Positions 41,651-51,339 are shown, counted from the first letter of the stretch. The stretch is DNA of 64,000 nucleotides from Nocardia paucivorans NBRC 100373 (GCF_000308675.1 NZ_BAGE01000041.1:470612-534611), one strand, 5' to 3'. The notes: a model not told the origin generated them from the sequence alone. Program-made: numbers and translations.

Positions 41651-42190
41651 TCATCGGACCCAGACGAGCTCCCCCGCCTCGATCCGACGAACCGCACCCT
41701 CGAGCCAACAGACATCGTGCCGGAGACGGGACAGCAGATAATGGGCCTCGATCATCCGAATTTCGGGACCGGCCGCCGCGTCGACGGCGGCCTCGAGTCG
41801 ACCGATCTCCTCCCGGATACGGGCAATCCGCCGCGTGAGGACCTCGACCGCTTCCACAGGCCGCAGGACACCGAGATACGCGAACGCGGTGACGAATACC
41901 GGCCCGCCCGTCGGATCGGCGTCGCACAGCTGTGATCGCACCCGCTCGGCCAATGCAGCCATCCCCGCATCGGTCACCGTGAGCGTGGCCCGCTCGTCAT
42001 CGCCGTCCGCGACGAGCCACCCTTCACTTCGCAAACGATCGAGGAGTGTGTAAACGGTCGCATTGCGCACTCGCAGGTAGTCGTAACGACGGCGAAGTTC
42101 GGCGAATACGGCGTACGCGTGCCGTGGCCGCTCTACCAGCAGGCCGAGGATGGGCAGCACCAAGGGATTGTCGAGCGCGTTCGTGGGCAC
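41651..42190 (-). CDS. PadR family transcriptional regulator
   Basis: A 179-residue PadR-type regulator. The winged helix is at the N-terminus (NPLVLPILGLLVERPRHAYAV, then the NATVYTLLDRLRSEGWL recognition region). A C-terminal helical dimerisation domain follows (VLTRRIARIREEIGRLEAAVD). The GTG at 42190 (VPTNALDNP) is chosen because homology starts there; the frame continues upstream into palindromic DNA. It is divergent from the glycosidase-like gene and is expected to repress both. Confidence 0.85.
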   Translation of the reverse strand: MPTNALDNPLVLPILGLLVERPRHAYAVFAELRRRYDYLRVRNATVYTLLDRLRSEGWLVADGDDERATLTVTDAGMAALAERVRSQLCDADPTGGPVFVTAFAYLGVLRPVEAVEVLTRRIARIREEIGRLEAAVDAAAGPEIRMIEAHYLLSRLRHDVCWLEGAVRRIEAGELVWVR

Positions 42191-42195
42191 ACCCA

Positions 42196-42250
42196 ACCCT
42201 ATCCCGACTAGCCGTATACGGCTGATCGAGATAGGGTAGCCGTATACGGC
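42196..42250. promoter_or_regulatory. nested and tandem palindromes between PadR and glycosidase genes
   Basis: A perfect 14-bp palindrome AGCCGTATACGGCT (42210-42223) is centred inside a wider inverted repeat ACCCTAT (42196-42202) / ATAGGGT (42231-42237), both with centre 42216.5. A second copy of the core, GCCGTATACGGC, is at 42239-42250. Probable PadR operators covering the divergent promoters. Confidence 0.75.
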
Positions 42251-42267
42251 CATTCAGAAAGGTGTTC

Positions 42268-43257
42268 ATGATCTTCGGAATTTGGCCCGGTGTCGCCGGC
42301 GCCGACCTCGTCGACCTGCGGCCCCTCGACTGTCCCCCGGAAGACCCCGCCGCCACATCGGCCGCCCTACGAGAACTCCAAGGCGACGCGCCCCGGTTCT
42401 ACGTGCGGTGCTATCGGCACTTCGGGCCGGGCCTGCGGGAACACTCGGAGCTCACACCCACCCCCGCCCGCCCCGAACTGTATGCGGGACCAGGACGCCT
42501 GATCGACCTGGTGGCCTGCTATCAGAGCCCCGAACCCGATCCGCACGGTTTCGCCGATTTCGTTCGACAGGCAGTACGCGACGTCGCCGCCTGGGGTGGT
42601 GGCAAGGTCCAGGTGGGCGAGGAACCCGATGTTCCGGCACCGCAGGACGGCGGCAGCCCGGGATGTCTCGAGGCCATTGCCGCAGGCGTCGCCGCCGCGC
42701 TGGACGAGCGCGAACGACTCGGTGTGGAGGTCCACATCGGGGTGAATTCGGCCGGAATGGCCGACCCGGCCTTCTGGGAGCGAATGGCCCACACCTTGGG
42801 CACCGAACTCCTCTCGGCCCTCGACTACATCGGTATGGACGCCTTCCCCGACGTATTCCACCGCATCCCCCACGAACGGTTGGCCGATTCGGCGACCTTC
42901 CTCCTGCAGCGTTTCCGCACGGTCACCGCGACGGCCGGTGTTCCCGAGAGCACGCCCGTACACATCACCGAAACCGGCTGGCCGACCGGCCCCGAGCGGG
43001 ACGAGGCAACGCAGCGCGCGGTCCTGGAGACGGTGACCCGAGCGGTCCTCGACTCCGACGTCGGCGTGGCGGCCTACGAGTTCTTCGGTCTGCGTGACGA
43101 ACGCAGCGACGCCGACTGGACCGCCCGCTTCGGACTGCTACGCGACGACTACACGCACAAACCCGCGTTCCACGCCATCCGCGAGCTGATCACCGAACGG
43201 TCCGGTCAGCTCACCAACCGCCGCACCGACGCGGGCAGGTCACGGGTGCGGCGGTAG
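42268..43257 (+). CDS. TIM-barrel glycoside-hydrolase-like protein
   Basis: A 329-residue predicted cytoplasmic barrel (no signal peptide) resembling clan GH-A enzymes. VQVGEEPDVP (Glu118/119) is at the acid/base position after strand 4, and HITETGWPTG (Glu235) is at the nucleophile position after strand 7, as in GH17-like enzymes. The family is mostly uncharacterised in actinobacteria, so substrate and activity are unproven. ATG at 42268 has AAAGG 5 bases upstream. The last 52 bp overlap the convergent M16 peptidase gene. Divergent from the PadR regulator, which is its likely controller. Confidence 0.7.
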   Translation: MIFGIWPGVAGADLVDLRPLDCPPEDPAATSAALRELQGDAPRFYVRCYRHFGPGLREHSELTPTPARPELYAGPGRLIDLVACYQSPEPDPHGFADFVRQAVRDVAAWGGGKVQVGEEPDVPAPQDGGSPGCLEAIAAGVAAALDERERLGVEVHIGVNSAGMADPAFWERMAHTLGTELLSALDYIGMDAFPDVFHRIPHERLADSATFLLQRFRTVTATAGVPESTPVHITETGWPTGPERDEATQRAVLETVTRAVLDSDVGVAAYEFFGLRDERSDADWTARFGLLRDDYTHKPAFHAIRELITERSGQLTNRRTDAGRSRVRR

Positions 43258-44582
43258 GGCCCGGCCACCGAGGCGGCGAACGGTCGGGACAGCAGGGTGC
43301 GGGCGATCGTGGCGACCTCCTCGGTACTCACCGCATCGATACGGGCCAAGGTCTCAGAAACACTGCGATGGTTGCCGTAGCTGAGTTCGCTGCGGCCGAT
43401 ACGGTTCATCCGGGATGCCGAATCCTCCAATCCCAACACCAGACCGCCGCGCAACGAGCCCTTGGCGCGGGCGCACTCGGCGTCGGTGATACCGTCGGCG
43501 GCCACTTCTTCCAACACCCCGCGGGCCAGTGCCGCAACCTCTCCCAGATTCTCGGGCTGGCAACCGATGTACACCGAGAACGCCCCGGTATCGGCGAAGG
43601 TGTCCACACTGGAATACACCGAATAGGCGAGACCGCGCTCTTCCCGCACCCGCTGGAACAGACGTGAGCTGAGTCCCCCACCGACCACGGTGTTGAGCAC
43701 CGACAGCGGCCAGCGGCGATCACCCTCGTGCCGGCCGAACGCCCGCACCCCGAACACCAGATGCGCCTGCTCGCTGTCGCGGTGGCTCCACGTCAACTGC
43801 GGTGGGGTGCGCGGCCGGAATCGTCCCTCCCTACGCGGGGCGGGAACGGCCGCCGGGTCGAGTCGATCGGCGAAACTGCGGTGCACCAGTTCCACGGTGT
43901 GCTCGTGTTCCACATTCCCGGCCACCGCCACCACCATCCGTTCCGGGGTGTACCGGCGCTGGTGGAACGAGCGCAACTGGGCGGCGCGCATCGCCTCGAT
44001 GGATTCGACGGAGCCGATGATCGGGCGTCCGATCGGGTGGTCGCCGAACAGCGCCGTCAAGAACGAATCGCCGACCAGATCTTCCGGATCGTCGTCGCGC
44101 ATGGCGATCTCTTCCAGCACCACCTGCCGCTCCACATCCACATCGGAGGGCCGGCACAGACCGTTGAGCACCACATCGCTGACCAGGTCCACCGCCAACG
44201 GCAGATCCTCGTCCAGGACATGCGCGTAGTAGCAGGTCTGCTCCTTGGCGGTGAAAGCGTTCAGTTCACCGCCGACAGCGTCCATCGTCTCGGCGATATC
44301 CAAGGCCGAACGGGTGGGGGTGGCCTTGAACAGCAGATGTTCCAGGAAATGCGCCGCTCCCGCGACGGTCGGGCCTTCGTCCCGGGAACCGACACCGACC
44401 CAGACGCCGATGGAGGCCGATCGCACACCCGGCAGATGCTCGGTCACCACCCGCAGACCGCCGGGTAGGACGGTGCGCCGCACCCCGGTGTCGATACCGA
44501 CGGTTTCGCTGATCCGCCATTTGGAAGACGAACCCCCCTGACCACTGGGGCGCAGGGGGGTCGCCGTGTTCTGCTCGGTCAC
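43206..44582 (-). CDS. pepR: M16 family zinc metallopeptidase
   Basis: A 458-residue processing-peptidase homologue. The inverted zinc motif HFLEH is at about residue 80, followed by the distal Glu about 70-80 residues later (the EEIAMRDD region). The second, non-catalytic M16 domain has the conserved Arg/Tyr pocket. GTG start at 44582, 12 bases downstream of the pnp end, so it is co-transcribed with PNPase, as in mycobacteria (pepR-gpsI). Its 3' end overlaps the glycosidase-like gene by 52 bp. Confidence 0.92.
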   Translation of the reverse strand: MTEQNTATPLRPSGQGGSSSKWRISETVGIDTGVRRTVLPGGLRVVTEHLPGVRSASIGVWVGVGSRDEGPTVAGAAHFLEHLLFKATPTRSALDIAETMDAVGGELNAFTAKEQTCYYAHVLDEDLPLAVDLVSDVVLNGLCRPSDVDVERQVVLEEIAMRDDDPEDLVGDSFLTALFGDHPIGRPIIGSVESIEAMRAAQLRSFHQRRYTPERMVVAVAGNVEHEHTVELVHRSFADRLDPAAVPAPRREGRFRPRTPPQLTWSHRDSEQAHLVFGVRAFGRHEGDRRWPLSVLNTVVGGGLSSRLFQRVREERGLAYSVYSSVDTFADTGAFSVYIGCQPENLGEVAALARGVLEEVAADGITDAECARAKGSLRGGLVLGLEDSASRMNRIGRSELSYGNHRSVSETLARIDAVSTEEVATIARTLLSRPFAASVAGPYRRTRDLPASVRRLVS

Positions 44583-44593
44583 ACGAACAAGTA

Positions 44594-46885
44594 CTACTCG
44601 GTTCCGGCCGTGTCCGCATCGGCGGCCGGCTCATCGGCGCTCTCGTCGATCGGCACCAGCGAGATCTTGCCGCGGTTGTCGATATCGGCGATCTCCACGC
44701 GCAGCTTGTCGCCGACGTTCACCACGTCCTCGACCTTGGCCACACGCTTGCCGTTACCCAGCTTGGAGATGTGCACCAGACCGTCACGGCCCGGCAGCAG
44801 CGAGACGAACGCACCGAAGGCGGTGGTCTTGACGACCGTGCCGAGGAAACGCTCGCCCACCTTGGGCAGCTGCGGGTTGGCGATGGCGTTGACCTGGTCG
44901 ATCGCGGCCTGCGCGGACGGACCGTCGGTGGCGCCGATGTAGACGGTGCCGTCGTCCTCGATGGAGATATTGGCACCGGTCTCCTCGGTGATCTGGTTGA
45001 TCACCTTGCCCTTGGGGCCGATCACCTCACCGATCTTGTCGACCGGGATCTTGATGGCGGTGACCCGCGGGGCGTACGGGCTCATCTCGTCCGGGGAGGC
45101 GATGGCCTCGGCCATCACGTCCAGGATGGTGGTCCGGGCGTCGTGCGCCTGGCTCAGCGCACCGGCCAGCACCTTCGAGGGGATACCGTCGAGTTTGGTG
45201 TCCAGCTGTAGAGCGGTGACGAAGTCGCGGGTACCGGCCACCTTGAAGTCCATGTCACCGAAGGCGTCCTCGGCGCCGAGGATATCGGTCAGCGCCACAT
45301 AGCGGACCTCCTCCACACCGTCGGCATTGGTGACGGTGTCCGACACCAGGCCCATGGCGATACCGGCGACCGGCGCCTTCAGCGGCACACCGGCGTTCAG
45401 CAGCGCCAGGGTGGAGGCGCAGACCGACCCCATCGAGGTGGAACCGTTGGAGCCGAGCGCTTCCGAGACCTGCCGGATGGCGTACGGGAATTCCTCCTGG
45501 CTGGGCAGCACCGGGATCAGGGCCCGCTCGGCCAGCGCACCGTGCCCGATCTCGCGCCGCTTCGGCGAACCGACGCGACCGGTCTCGCCGGTGGAGAACG
45601 GCGGGAAGTTGTAGTGGTGCATATAACGCTTGGTGGTCTCCGGGCTCAGCGAGTCGACCTGCTGGGCCATCTTGACCATATCGAGGGTGGTCACACCCAG
45701 GATCTGGGTTTCCCCACGTTCGAACAGCGCCGAACCGTGTGCCCGCGGCACCACCGCCACCTCGGCCGACAGCGCGCGGATATCGGCCAGACCACGGCCG
45801 TCGATCCGGAACCCGTCGGTGAGAATGCGCTGCCGCACCAGTTTCTTGGTCACCGACCGGAACGCCGCCCCGAGTTCCTTCTCCCGACCCTCGAACTCCT
45901 CGGCCAGCTTCTCCAGCACCGCGAGCTTGACCTCGTCGATCTTCTCCTCGCGTTCCTGCTTGCCGGCAATGCTCAGCGCCTCGCTCAGCTCGGCCTTGGC
46001 CGCGGCCTCCACCGCCTGGTAGACGTCGTCACCGTAGGGCGGGAAGAGCGGGAACTCCTCGGTCGGCTTGGCGGCCAGTTCGGCCAGATCCTGCTGGGCC
46101 TTGCACAACCGGGCGATGAACGGTTTGGCGGCCTCCAGCCCCTCGGCGACCACGGCCTCGGTCGGCGCCTGGGCACCACCGGAGATCAGTTCGATGACGT
46201 TCTCGGTGGCCTCGGCCTCGACCATCATGATGGCGACATCGCCGTTGTCGACCACGCGACCGGCCACCACCATGTCGAAGACGGCCCGCTCGAGCTGGTC
46301 ACTGGTCGGGAAGGCGACCCACTGGTTACCGCTCGCGACATCCGGATCGTGGATCAACGCGACCCGCACACCGCCGACCGGGCCGGAGAACGGCAGGCCC
46401 GCGATCTGGGTGGACGCCGAGGCCGCGTTGATCGCGACCACGTCGTACAGGTCCTTCGGGTCCAGGCTCAGCACGGTCACCACGACCTGGACCTCGTTGC
46501 GCAGCCCATCGACGAACGACGGCCGCAGCGGGCGGTCGATCAGCCGACAGGTGAGGATGGCGTCGGTGGAGGGACGGCCCTCACGGCGGAAGAACGAGCC
46601 GGGGATCCGGCCCGCGGCATACATCCGCTCCTCCACGTCGACCGTCAACGGGAAGAAGTCGAACTGGTCCTTGGGGTGCTTACCGGCGGTGGTCGCCGAC
46701 AACAGCATGGTCTCGTCGTCCAGATAGGCCACGACCGACCCGGCGGCCTGTCGGGCCAAGCGGCCCGTCTCGAAGCGAACGGTACGGGTTCCGAAGTTGC
46801 CGTTGTCGATCAGCGCGACGGATTCGAACACACCGGGCTCGACCTCCACGGCCGATGTCTTCGGGCGTTCAGTGATCTCTGACAT
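44594..46885 (-). CDS. pnp: polyribonucleotide nucleotidyltransferase (PNPase)
   Basis: Phosphorolytic 3'-5' exoribonuclease and polymerase of the RNA-decay machinery. The 763-residue protein has two RNase PH domains separated by the helical domain, then KH ([18 protein letters not shown]) and S1 ([20 protein letters not shown]) RNA-binding domains. The acidic tail is short. The Shine-Dalgarno is weak, with a long leader of more than 600 bp that also contains hairpins downstream of rpsO. rpsO and pnp are commonly linked and pnp is usually autoregulated in its leader. Confidence 0.97.
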   Translation of the reverse strand: MSEITERPKTSAVEVEPGVFESVALIDNGNFGTRTVRFETGRLARQAAGSVVAYLDDETMLLSATTAGKHPKDQFDFFPLTVDVEERMYAAGRIPGSFFRREGRPSTDAILTCRLIDRPLRPSFVDGLRNEVQVVVTVLSLDPKDLYDVVAINAASASTQIAGLPFSGPVGGVRVALIHDPDVASGNQWVAFPTSDQLERAVFDMVVAGRVVDNGDVAIMMVEAEATENVIELISGGAQAPTEAVVAEGLEAAKPFIARLCKAQQDLAELAAKPTEEFPLFPPYGDDVYQAVEAAAKAELSEALSIAGKQEREEKIDEVKLAVLEKLAEEFEGREKELGAAFRSVTKKLVRQRILTDGFRIDGRGLADIRALSAEVAVVPRAHGSALFERGETQILGVTTLDMVKMAQQVDSLSPETTKRYMHHYNFPPFSTGETGRVGSPKRREIGHGALAERALIPVLPSQEEFPYAIRQVSEALGSNGSTSMGSVCASTLALLNAGVPLKAPVAGIAMGLVSDTVTNADGVEEVRYVALTDILGAEDAFGDMDFKVAGTRDFVTALQLDTKLDGIPSKVLAGALSQAHDARTTILDVMAEAIASPDEMSPYAPRVTAIKIPVDKIGEVIGPKGKVINQITEETGANISIEDDGTVYIGATDGPSAQAAIDQVNAIANPQLPKVGERFLGTVVKTTAFGAFVSLLPGRDGLVHISKLGNGKRVAKVEDVVNVGDKLRVEIADIDNRGKISLVPIDESADEPAADADTAGTE

Positions 46886-47519
46886 GTCTTTTTCTCAACC
46901 TCTCGTCTCGCCGGACCCCGCGCCCACAGGCGCGATCCGACTGCGTCGGCCGTACCCGGTACGGACGTATCGCGGCCATGGCAACGGATCCGGGAAAAAC
47001 GCGCGATCCTGCGAAAACCTTCGAAGATCGCGAGTAGCGCCATCGGAATATCCGTCCGGCCGCGATACGCACACCCGGCCGCATCCCCTTGGATACGGCG
47101 ACGCGGAGGCGGTCATCGATCGAAGCTCTCCGGCCCATCCCATCTCGCCGAAAAGCCACTACCGAAGACCGACGCCACGAGCGCGGGTGTCTACGGCTGT
47201 ATCGTCACATCTCACGAATACGGGGTCTCGTCCCCCGCACACGAAAATGTCGACGGCCTCGATTGTAGGCGTCGACCCCTCCCCGACAAACCTGGCACCC
47301 CGAACCACCCCGCCGCGACCCTGTGGCCGCCGAAATCGCTACCGGCCCGGACGGAATCACCGCCCGACCGAGCGGTCGACCTTGCGTCCCACGATGCGCG
47401 CAGGCATGGCCCGTCGCGCATTTCGGCCCCCGAAGCGCATGCGCCGAAGACGCACGGCTCGAGGGCCGAAATACGAGATATCGGGGCGTGAACACGCCCG
47501 CACGAAGCGGGAGCCGAAA
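46886..47519. other. 634-bp rpsO-pnp intergenic region with a hairpin
   Basis: No gene recognised. On the rpsO-pnp strand it holds the inverted repeat ATTTCGGCCC (47429-47420 side) / GGGCCGAAAT (47463-47472). This may be a terminator, an RNase III-type processing hairpin or an autoregulatory leader for pnp. The rest is featureless by eye. Confidence 0.5.
47420..47472 (-). terminator. hairpin 48 bp downstream of rpsO
   Basis: 10-bp arms (47420-47429 with 47463-47472) around a 33-base loop that itself holds the palindrome GCGCATGCGC. No clear U-tract, so attenuator or processing site is as likely as a true terminator. Confidence 0.45.
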
Positions 47520-47789
47520 TTATCGACGCAGCCCGAGACGCTCGATCAGGGAACGGTAGCGCTCGATGTCCTTCTGCTGCAGGTACTTCGACAGCCGCTT
47601 GCGACGACCGATCAGCGCCATCAGACCATGGCGGGTGTGGTGGTCGTGCTTGTGCTTCTTGAGGTGTTCGGTGATATCGGCGATCCGCTTGGACAGCAGC
47701 GCGATCTGCGCCTCCGGGGACCCGGTGTCCGTCTCGTGCAGACCGTACTCGGCGAGGATCGCCTTCTTCTGCTCGGTGGTCAGCGCCAT
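47520..47789 (-). CDS. rpsO: 30S ribosomal protein S15
   Basis: Binds 16S rRNA in the central domain and nucleates S6/S18 assembly. The 89-residue protein has the standard length and sequence ([16 protein letters not shown], then the [16 protein letters not shown] and [20 protein letters not shown] motifs). The ATG at 47789 is the family start; the upstream open frame is spurious. It precedes pnp on the same strand. Confidence 0.98.
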   Translation of the reverse strand: MALTTEQKKAILAEYGLHETDTGSPEAQIALLSKRIADITEHLKKHKHDHHTRHGLMALIGRRKRLSKYLQQKDIERYRSLIERLGLRR

Positions 47790-47957
47790 GGGGCATCCAC
47801 TCCTGTTTTTCAGTTCCGCGCTCCAGGGGCGAAGCGATGCGGCGAGTGATGGCACCCGCACCGTCGCTTCGTGGGCCGCCGCCGCGGACCGCAGCAAACC
47901 CGGCGGATCACCCTACCGGATCGACGCCGGGAAACCGAACGGCACCCACCGCGTCGG

Positions 47958-48920
47958 TCAGGACGAGCCCAGGACTCGGCGTGTCGCGGCCACATCCCGA
48001 TCCATGGCCCGGATGAGCTCGTCCAACGAGTCGAACTTCTCCATCCCGCGCAGTCGTTCCACGAAATCCACGGCGACATGCTGTCCGTAGAGATCGGCCT
48101 CCCCGTCGAGGACATAGGCCTCCACCGTTCGGGCCCGCCCGGAGAAGGTCGGGTTGGTGCCCACCGAGATGGCGGCCATAGCGGGTTCTCCCGGGGTGAC
48201 GGTGCCGATGACGGGACCGGGATCGAGCACGGTGAACCAGCCCGCGTACACCCCGTCGGCGGGGACAGCGGCATGCATCGGCGGAGCGATATTGGCGGTG
48301 GGGTAGCCGAGGGTTCGGCCGCGGCCGTCCCCGCGCACCACCACCCCTTCGACCCGGTGCGGACGGCCGAGCGCCTCGGCGGCCGCGTGCATGTCGCCGG
48401 CGTCCACACAGGCGCGGATGTAGGTGGAGGAGAACGTGACGGCGTGCTCACCGAGCAGGGTGACCGAGTCGACCTCGAAACCGAAGCGGGCGCCGAGCTC
48501 TCGCATGGTCTGCACCGTCCCGGCGGCCTTCTTGCCGAAGGTGAAGTTGTCGCCCACCACCACTTCCACCACGTGTAGCCGTTCCACCAGCAGGTCGTGG
48601 ACATAACTGGCGGGGGTGAGTTTCATGAACTCCTGGGTGAACGGCATAACGCAGAACACGTCGATGCCGAGTTCCTCGGCCAGTTCCGCGCGCCGGGCGA
48701 GGGTGGTCAGCTGCGCCGGATGCGAACCGGGACGGATCATCTCCATCGGATGCGGATCGAAGGTCATCAGCACCGCCGGAACCCCGCGGGCGGCGGCGGA
48801 CTTCACCGCTCGGCTGATCAGTTGGGCATGGCCCCGATGGACACCGTCGAACACCCCGATCGTGAGCACACACCGACCCCAGTCCGCGGGCATATCGTCG
48901 AGACTTCGCCATCTCTGCAC
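47958..48920 (-). CDS. ribF: bifunctional riboflavin kinase / FAD synthetase
   Basis: Makes FMN and FAD from riboflavin. The 320-residue protein has the N-terminal nucleotidyltransferase domain with TIGVFDGVHRGH (the HxGH-type site) and FSSTYIR, and the C-terminal riboflavin-kinase domain with GYPTANI and the catalytic Glu in VEAYVLDG-FVERLR. GTG at 48920 begins VQRWRSLDD, the usual N-terminus; a longer start at 48938 is possible. It lies 168 bp upstream of rpsO on the same strand and is divergent from the metalloregulator. Confidence 0.95.
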   Translation of the reverse strand: MQRWRSLDDMPADWGRCVLTIGVFDGVHRGHAQLISRAVKSAAARGVPAVLMTFDPHPMEMIRPGSHPAQLTTLARRAELAEELGIDVFCVMPFTQEFMKLTPASYVHDLLVERLHVVEVVVGDNFTFGKKAAGTVQTMRELGARFGFEVDSVTLLGEHAVTFSSTYIRACVDAGDMHAAAEALGRPHRVEGVVVRGDGRGRTLGYPTANIAPPMHAAVPADGVYAGWFTVLDPGPVIGTVTPGEPAMAAISVGTNPTFSGRARTVEAYVLDGEADLYGQHVAVDFVERLRGMEKFDSLDELIRAMDRDVAATRRVLGSS

Positions 48921-49071
48921 GGACCGAAGCCTACGCAAACCTGAGCTCGAACAATATTCGGGCCTCGGGCGCCACGATGAAGTCGAACACCGGATTTCCC
49001 GCCTCGGAGCGGATGGCCAGGCCGTGAGAGCGGGATGTGTGAAACGGGTACGGGTTGCCTAAGCTCGTAGT

Positions 49072-49812
49072 GTGCCCGGTAAACGAGACATCGCCACCCG
49101 ACGAGAACTTGCCGATGCCGGAGAACTCGCGGCGGGCACCAATGCGGTCGCACCACTGTCATCGGTGGCCCAGGACTATCTGAAGATCATCTGGACGGCC
49201 CAGGAATGGTCCCAGGAGAAGGTGTCGACCAAACTGTTGGCCGAGCGGATGGGGGTCTCGGCGTCCACCGTCTCCGAGGCGGTGCGCAAACTGGCCGATC
49301 AGGATCTGGTGGAACATGCCCGATACGGGTCGATCACGCTCACCGAGGCAGGCCGCCGGGCCGCCGTTGCCATGGTGCGCCGCCATCGGTTGCTGGAGAC
49401 GTTTCTGGTCAACGAGCTCGGCTACGGCTGGGACGAGGTGCACGACGAGGCGGAGATCCTGGAACACGCCGTCTCCGAATTGCTGATGGCCCGGATCGAC
49501 GCCAAACTCGGTTTTCCCGATCGCGACCCGCACGGCGATCCCATTCCCTCCGTCGACGGCGCCGTACCCACTCCACCGGCCCGCCGGCTCAGCGATTTCA
49601 CCGCGGGGGAATCGGGACGGGTGGCCCGGATCTCCGATGCCGACCCGGATATGTTGCGCTACTTCGATTCGGTGGGAATTGCCCTGGACACCCCGATCGA
49701 GGTGGTGGAACGCCGGGATTTCGCGGGCACCATCGCCGTGCGTATCGGACGTGACAAGGCGCCCACCGATCTGGGCAGTATCGCCGCCGAGGCCATCTGG
49801 CTCTGCGTGTAA
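49072..49812 (+). CDS. DtxR-family metal-dependent regulator (SirR/MntR type)
   Basis: A 246-residue metalloregulator. The N-terminal winged helix has VSASTVSEAVRKLADQDLVEH as recognition helix and wing. The dimerisation domain with the metal site follows (RRHRLLETFLVNELGYGWDEVHDEAEILEHAVS, with Glu/His ligands). The FeoA/SH3-like C-terminal domain is ARRLSDFTAGESGRVARI. The 27-residue N-terminal extension before the HTH is unusual for the family. By position it matches mycobacterial sirR as recalled. The metal (Mn or Fe) is not decided by sequence. Confidence 0.88.
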   Translation: MPGKRDIATRRELADAGELAAGTNAVAPLSSVAQDYLKIIWTAQEWSQEKVSTKLLAERMGVSASTVSEAVRKLADQDLVEHARYGSITLTEAGRRAAVAMVRRHRLLETFLVNELGYGWDEVHDEAEILEHAVSELLMARIDAKLGFPDRDPHGDPIPSVDGAVPTPPARRLSDFTAGESGRVARISDADPDMLRYFDSVGIALDTPIEVVERRDFAGTIAVRIGRDKAPTDLGSIAAEAIWLCV

Positions 49813-49857
49813 CGGCGTCGGCTCCGCCGGCGGCCTGAGTTCGGGGTTCATCCGAGA

Positions 49858-49880
49858 CCCGGGCGCCACCATTGCCCGGG
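49858..49880. terminator. weak hairpin after the metalloregulator
   Basis: CCCGGGC (49858-49864) and GCCCGGG (49874-49880) around a 9-base loop, 46 bp past the stop, with no U-tract. Possible intrinsic terminator of the type seen in high-GC actinobacteria. Confidence 0.4.
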
Positions 49881-49902
49881 ACGGCCTCCCCGTGTTATGC
49901 AT

Positions 49903-49918
49903 ATTGTCAACAATCCGA
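49903..49918. promoter_or_regulatory. operator-like ATTGTCAACAATCCGA upstream of the aminotransferase
   Basis: Inverted repeat ATTGT-CA-ACAAT followed by CCGA, 76 bp before the aminotransferase ATG. The identical 16 bases occur at 54420-54435. The core TTGTCAACAA is similar to sites bound by FadR-subfamily GntR proteins, and such a regulator ends the cluster. Confidence 0.75.
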
Positions 49919-49993
49919 CAGTAAACAATGCCCGGTTCTTTATCGGCGTCATTCCCGGCCGATACCCGCCCGAAGCGTCGAGAGGCGGACACC

Positions 49994-51235
49994 ATGACCC
50001 AACTTTCCCCGGTTCTGAAACAGGCCACCCCGGTGACCGTCGACCACGGCTCCGGTTGTTATCTGTACGACACCGACGGACGCCGATACCTGGATTTCAC
50101 CGCGGGTATCGGGGTCACCGGCACCGGCCACTGCCACCCGCATGTGGTGGCCGCCGCCCAAGCGCAGGTCGCCACCCTGATCCACGGGCAATACACCACG
50201 GTCGTACACCGACCGCTGCTCGAACTCACCGAGCGGTTGGGCACGGTGCTCCCGGCCGGCCTGGACTCGCTGTTCTTCGCCAACTCGGGCAGCGAGGCGG
50301 TGGAGGCGGCATTGCGACTCGCCCGCCAGGCCACCGGCCGCCCCAATGTCATCGTCTTCCACGGCGGCTTCCACGGCCGCACCGTCGCGGCCGCCAGTAT
50401 GACCACCTCCGGGACGCGGTTCTCCGCCGGTTTCTCCCCGCTCATGGCCGGGGTGCACGTAGCCCCTTTCCCCACCGCTTATCGCTACGGCTGGACCGAG
50501 GAGGAGGCCACCGCCTTCGCCCTCCGCGAGCTGGACTACCTCTTCGCCACCCTCACCTCCCCGGCGGAAACGGCCGCCTTCATCGTCGAACCGGTACTCG
50601 GCGAGGGCGGCTACATTCCGGGTAACCGGACGTTTTTCCAAGGCCTGCGGGAACGGGCCGACCGGCACGGCATCCTGCTGGTGATCGATGAGATCCAAAC
50701 CGGATTCGGTCGCACCGGAAGGTACTTCGGCCACCAGCATTTCGACGTCCGCCCCGATATCGTCACCATCGCCAAGGGACTGGCCAGTGGATTCCCCCTA
50801 TCCGGTATCGCCGCGCCGCGCGAGTTGATGGCCAAGGCCTGGCCCGGATCGCAGGGTGGCACCTATGGGGGGAACGCGGTGGCCTGCGCCGCGGCGATCG
50901 CCACCCTCGAGGTCATCGAATCGGAGCGGCTGGTGGAAAACGCCGCCGCGCGCGGCGACCAGTTGCTCACCGGCCTGCGCGAAAGCGAGCACAAAGCCAT
51001 CGGCGATATCCGCGGACTCGGCCTGATGGTCGGCGCCGAGTTCATCACGCCCGACGGAGGACCCGACCGGGAGACCGCCACGGCCGTGCAACAGCGCGCG
51101 GCCGAACACGGGCTGCTGCTGTTGACCTGCGGCGCGCACATGAACGTGGTCCGCATGATCCCGCCGCTGATCGTGTCCGAAGCGCAGATCGATGATGCCC
51201 TGGGCATCTGGCGAGACGTCCTGGCCGATATCTGA
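49994..51235 (+). CDS. class III PLP-dependent aminotransferase
   Basis: A 413-residue omega-type aminotransferase of the ornithine/GABA group. PLP lysine is Lys261 (IAKGLASGFP), the pyridine-N Asp is Asp232 (LLVIDEIQTGFGR), and the phosphate-cup segment is FFANSGSEAVEAAL. It transfers an amino group between an amine or omega-amino acid and a keto acid; the substrate is not readable. The ATG at 49994 follows GAGAGGCGG; a longer frame begins at 49928. It leads the catabolic cluster, preceded by the shared operator-like site and followed by the DUF3830 gene. Confidence 0.88.
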   Translation: MTQLSPVLKQATPVTVDHGSGCYLYDTDGRRYLDFTAGIGVTGTGHCHPHVVAAAQAQVATLIHGQYTTVVHRPLLELTERLGTVLPAGLDSLFFANSGSEAVEAALRLARQATGRPNVIVFHGGFHGRTVAAASMTTSGTRFSAGFSPLMAGVHVAPFPTAYRYGWTEEEATAFALRELDYLFATLTSPAETAAFIVEPVLGEGGYIPGNRTFFQGLRERADRHGILLVIDEIQTGFGRTGRYFGHQHFDVRPDIVTIAKGLASGFPLSGIAAPRELMAKAWPGSQGGTYGGNAVACAAAIATLEVIESERLVENAAARGDQLLTGLRESEHKAIGDIRGLGLMVGAEFITPDGGPDRETATAVQQRAAEHGLLLLTCGAHMNVVRMIPPLIVSEAQIDDALGIWRDVLADI

Positions 51236-51277
51236 CCCCGGTCCGAGTCGGTCACCGACCGGTGTGTCCTGCCGAAT

Positions 51278-51330
51278 ACGAACGGGAAACCACGAACGGG
51301 AAACCACGAACGGGAAACCACGAACGGAAA
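51278..51330. repeat. 14-bp tandem repeat before the DUF3830 gene
   Basis: Three full copies of ACGAACGGGAAACC starting at 51278, 51292 and 51306, then a partial fourth (ACGAACGGAAAGC). It fills the gap between the aminotransferase stop and the DUF3830 start, ending 10 bp before the ATG. Confidence 0.75.
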
Positions 51331-51339
51331 GCAGGGAGT

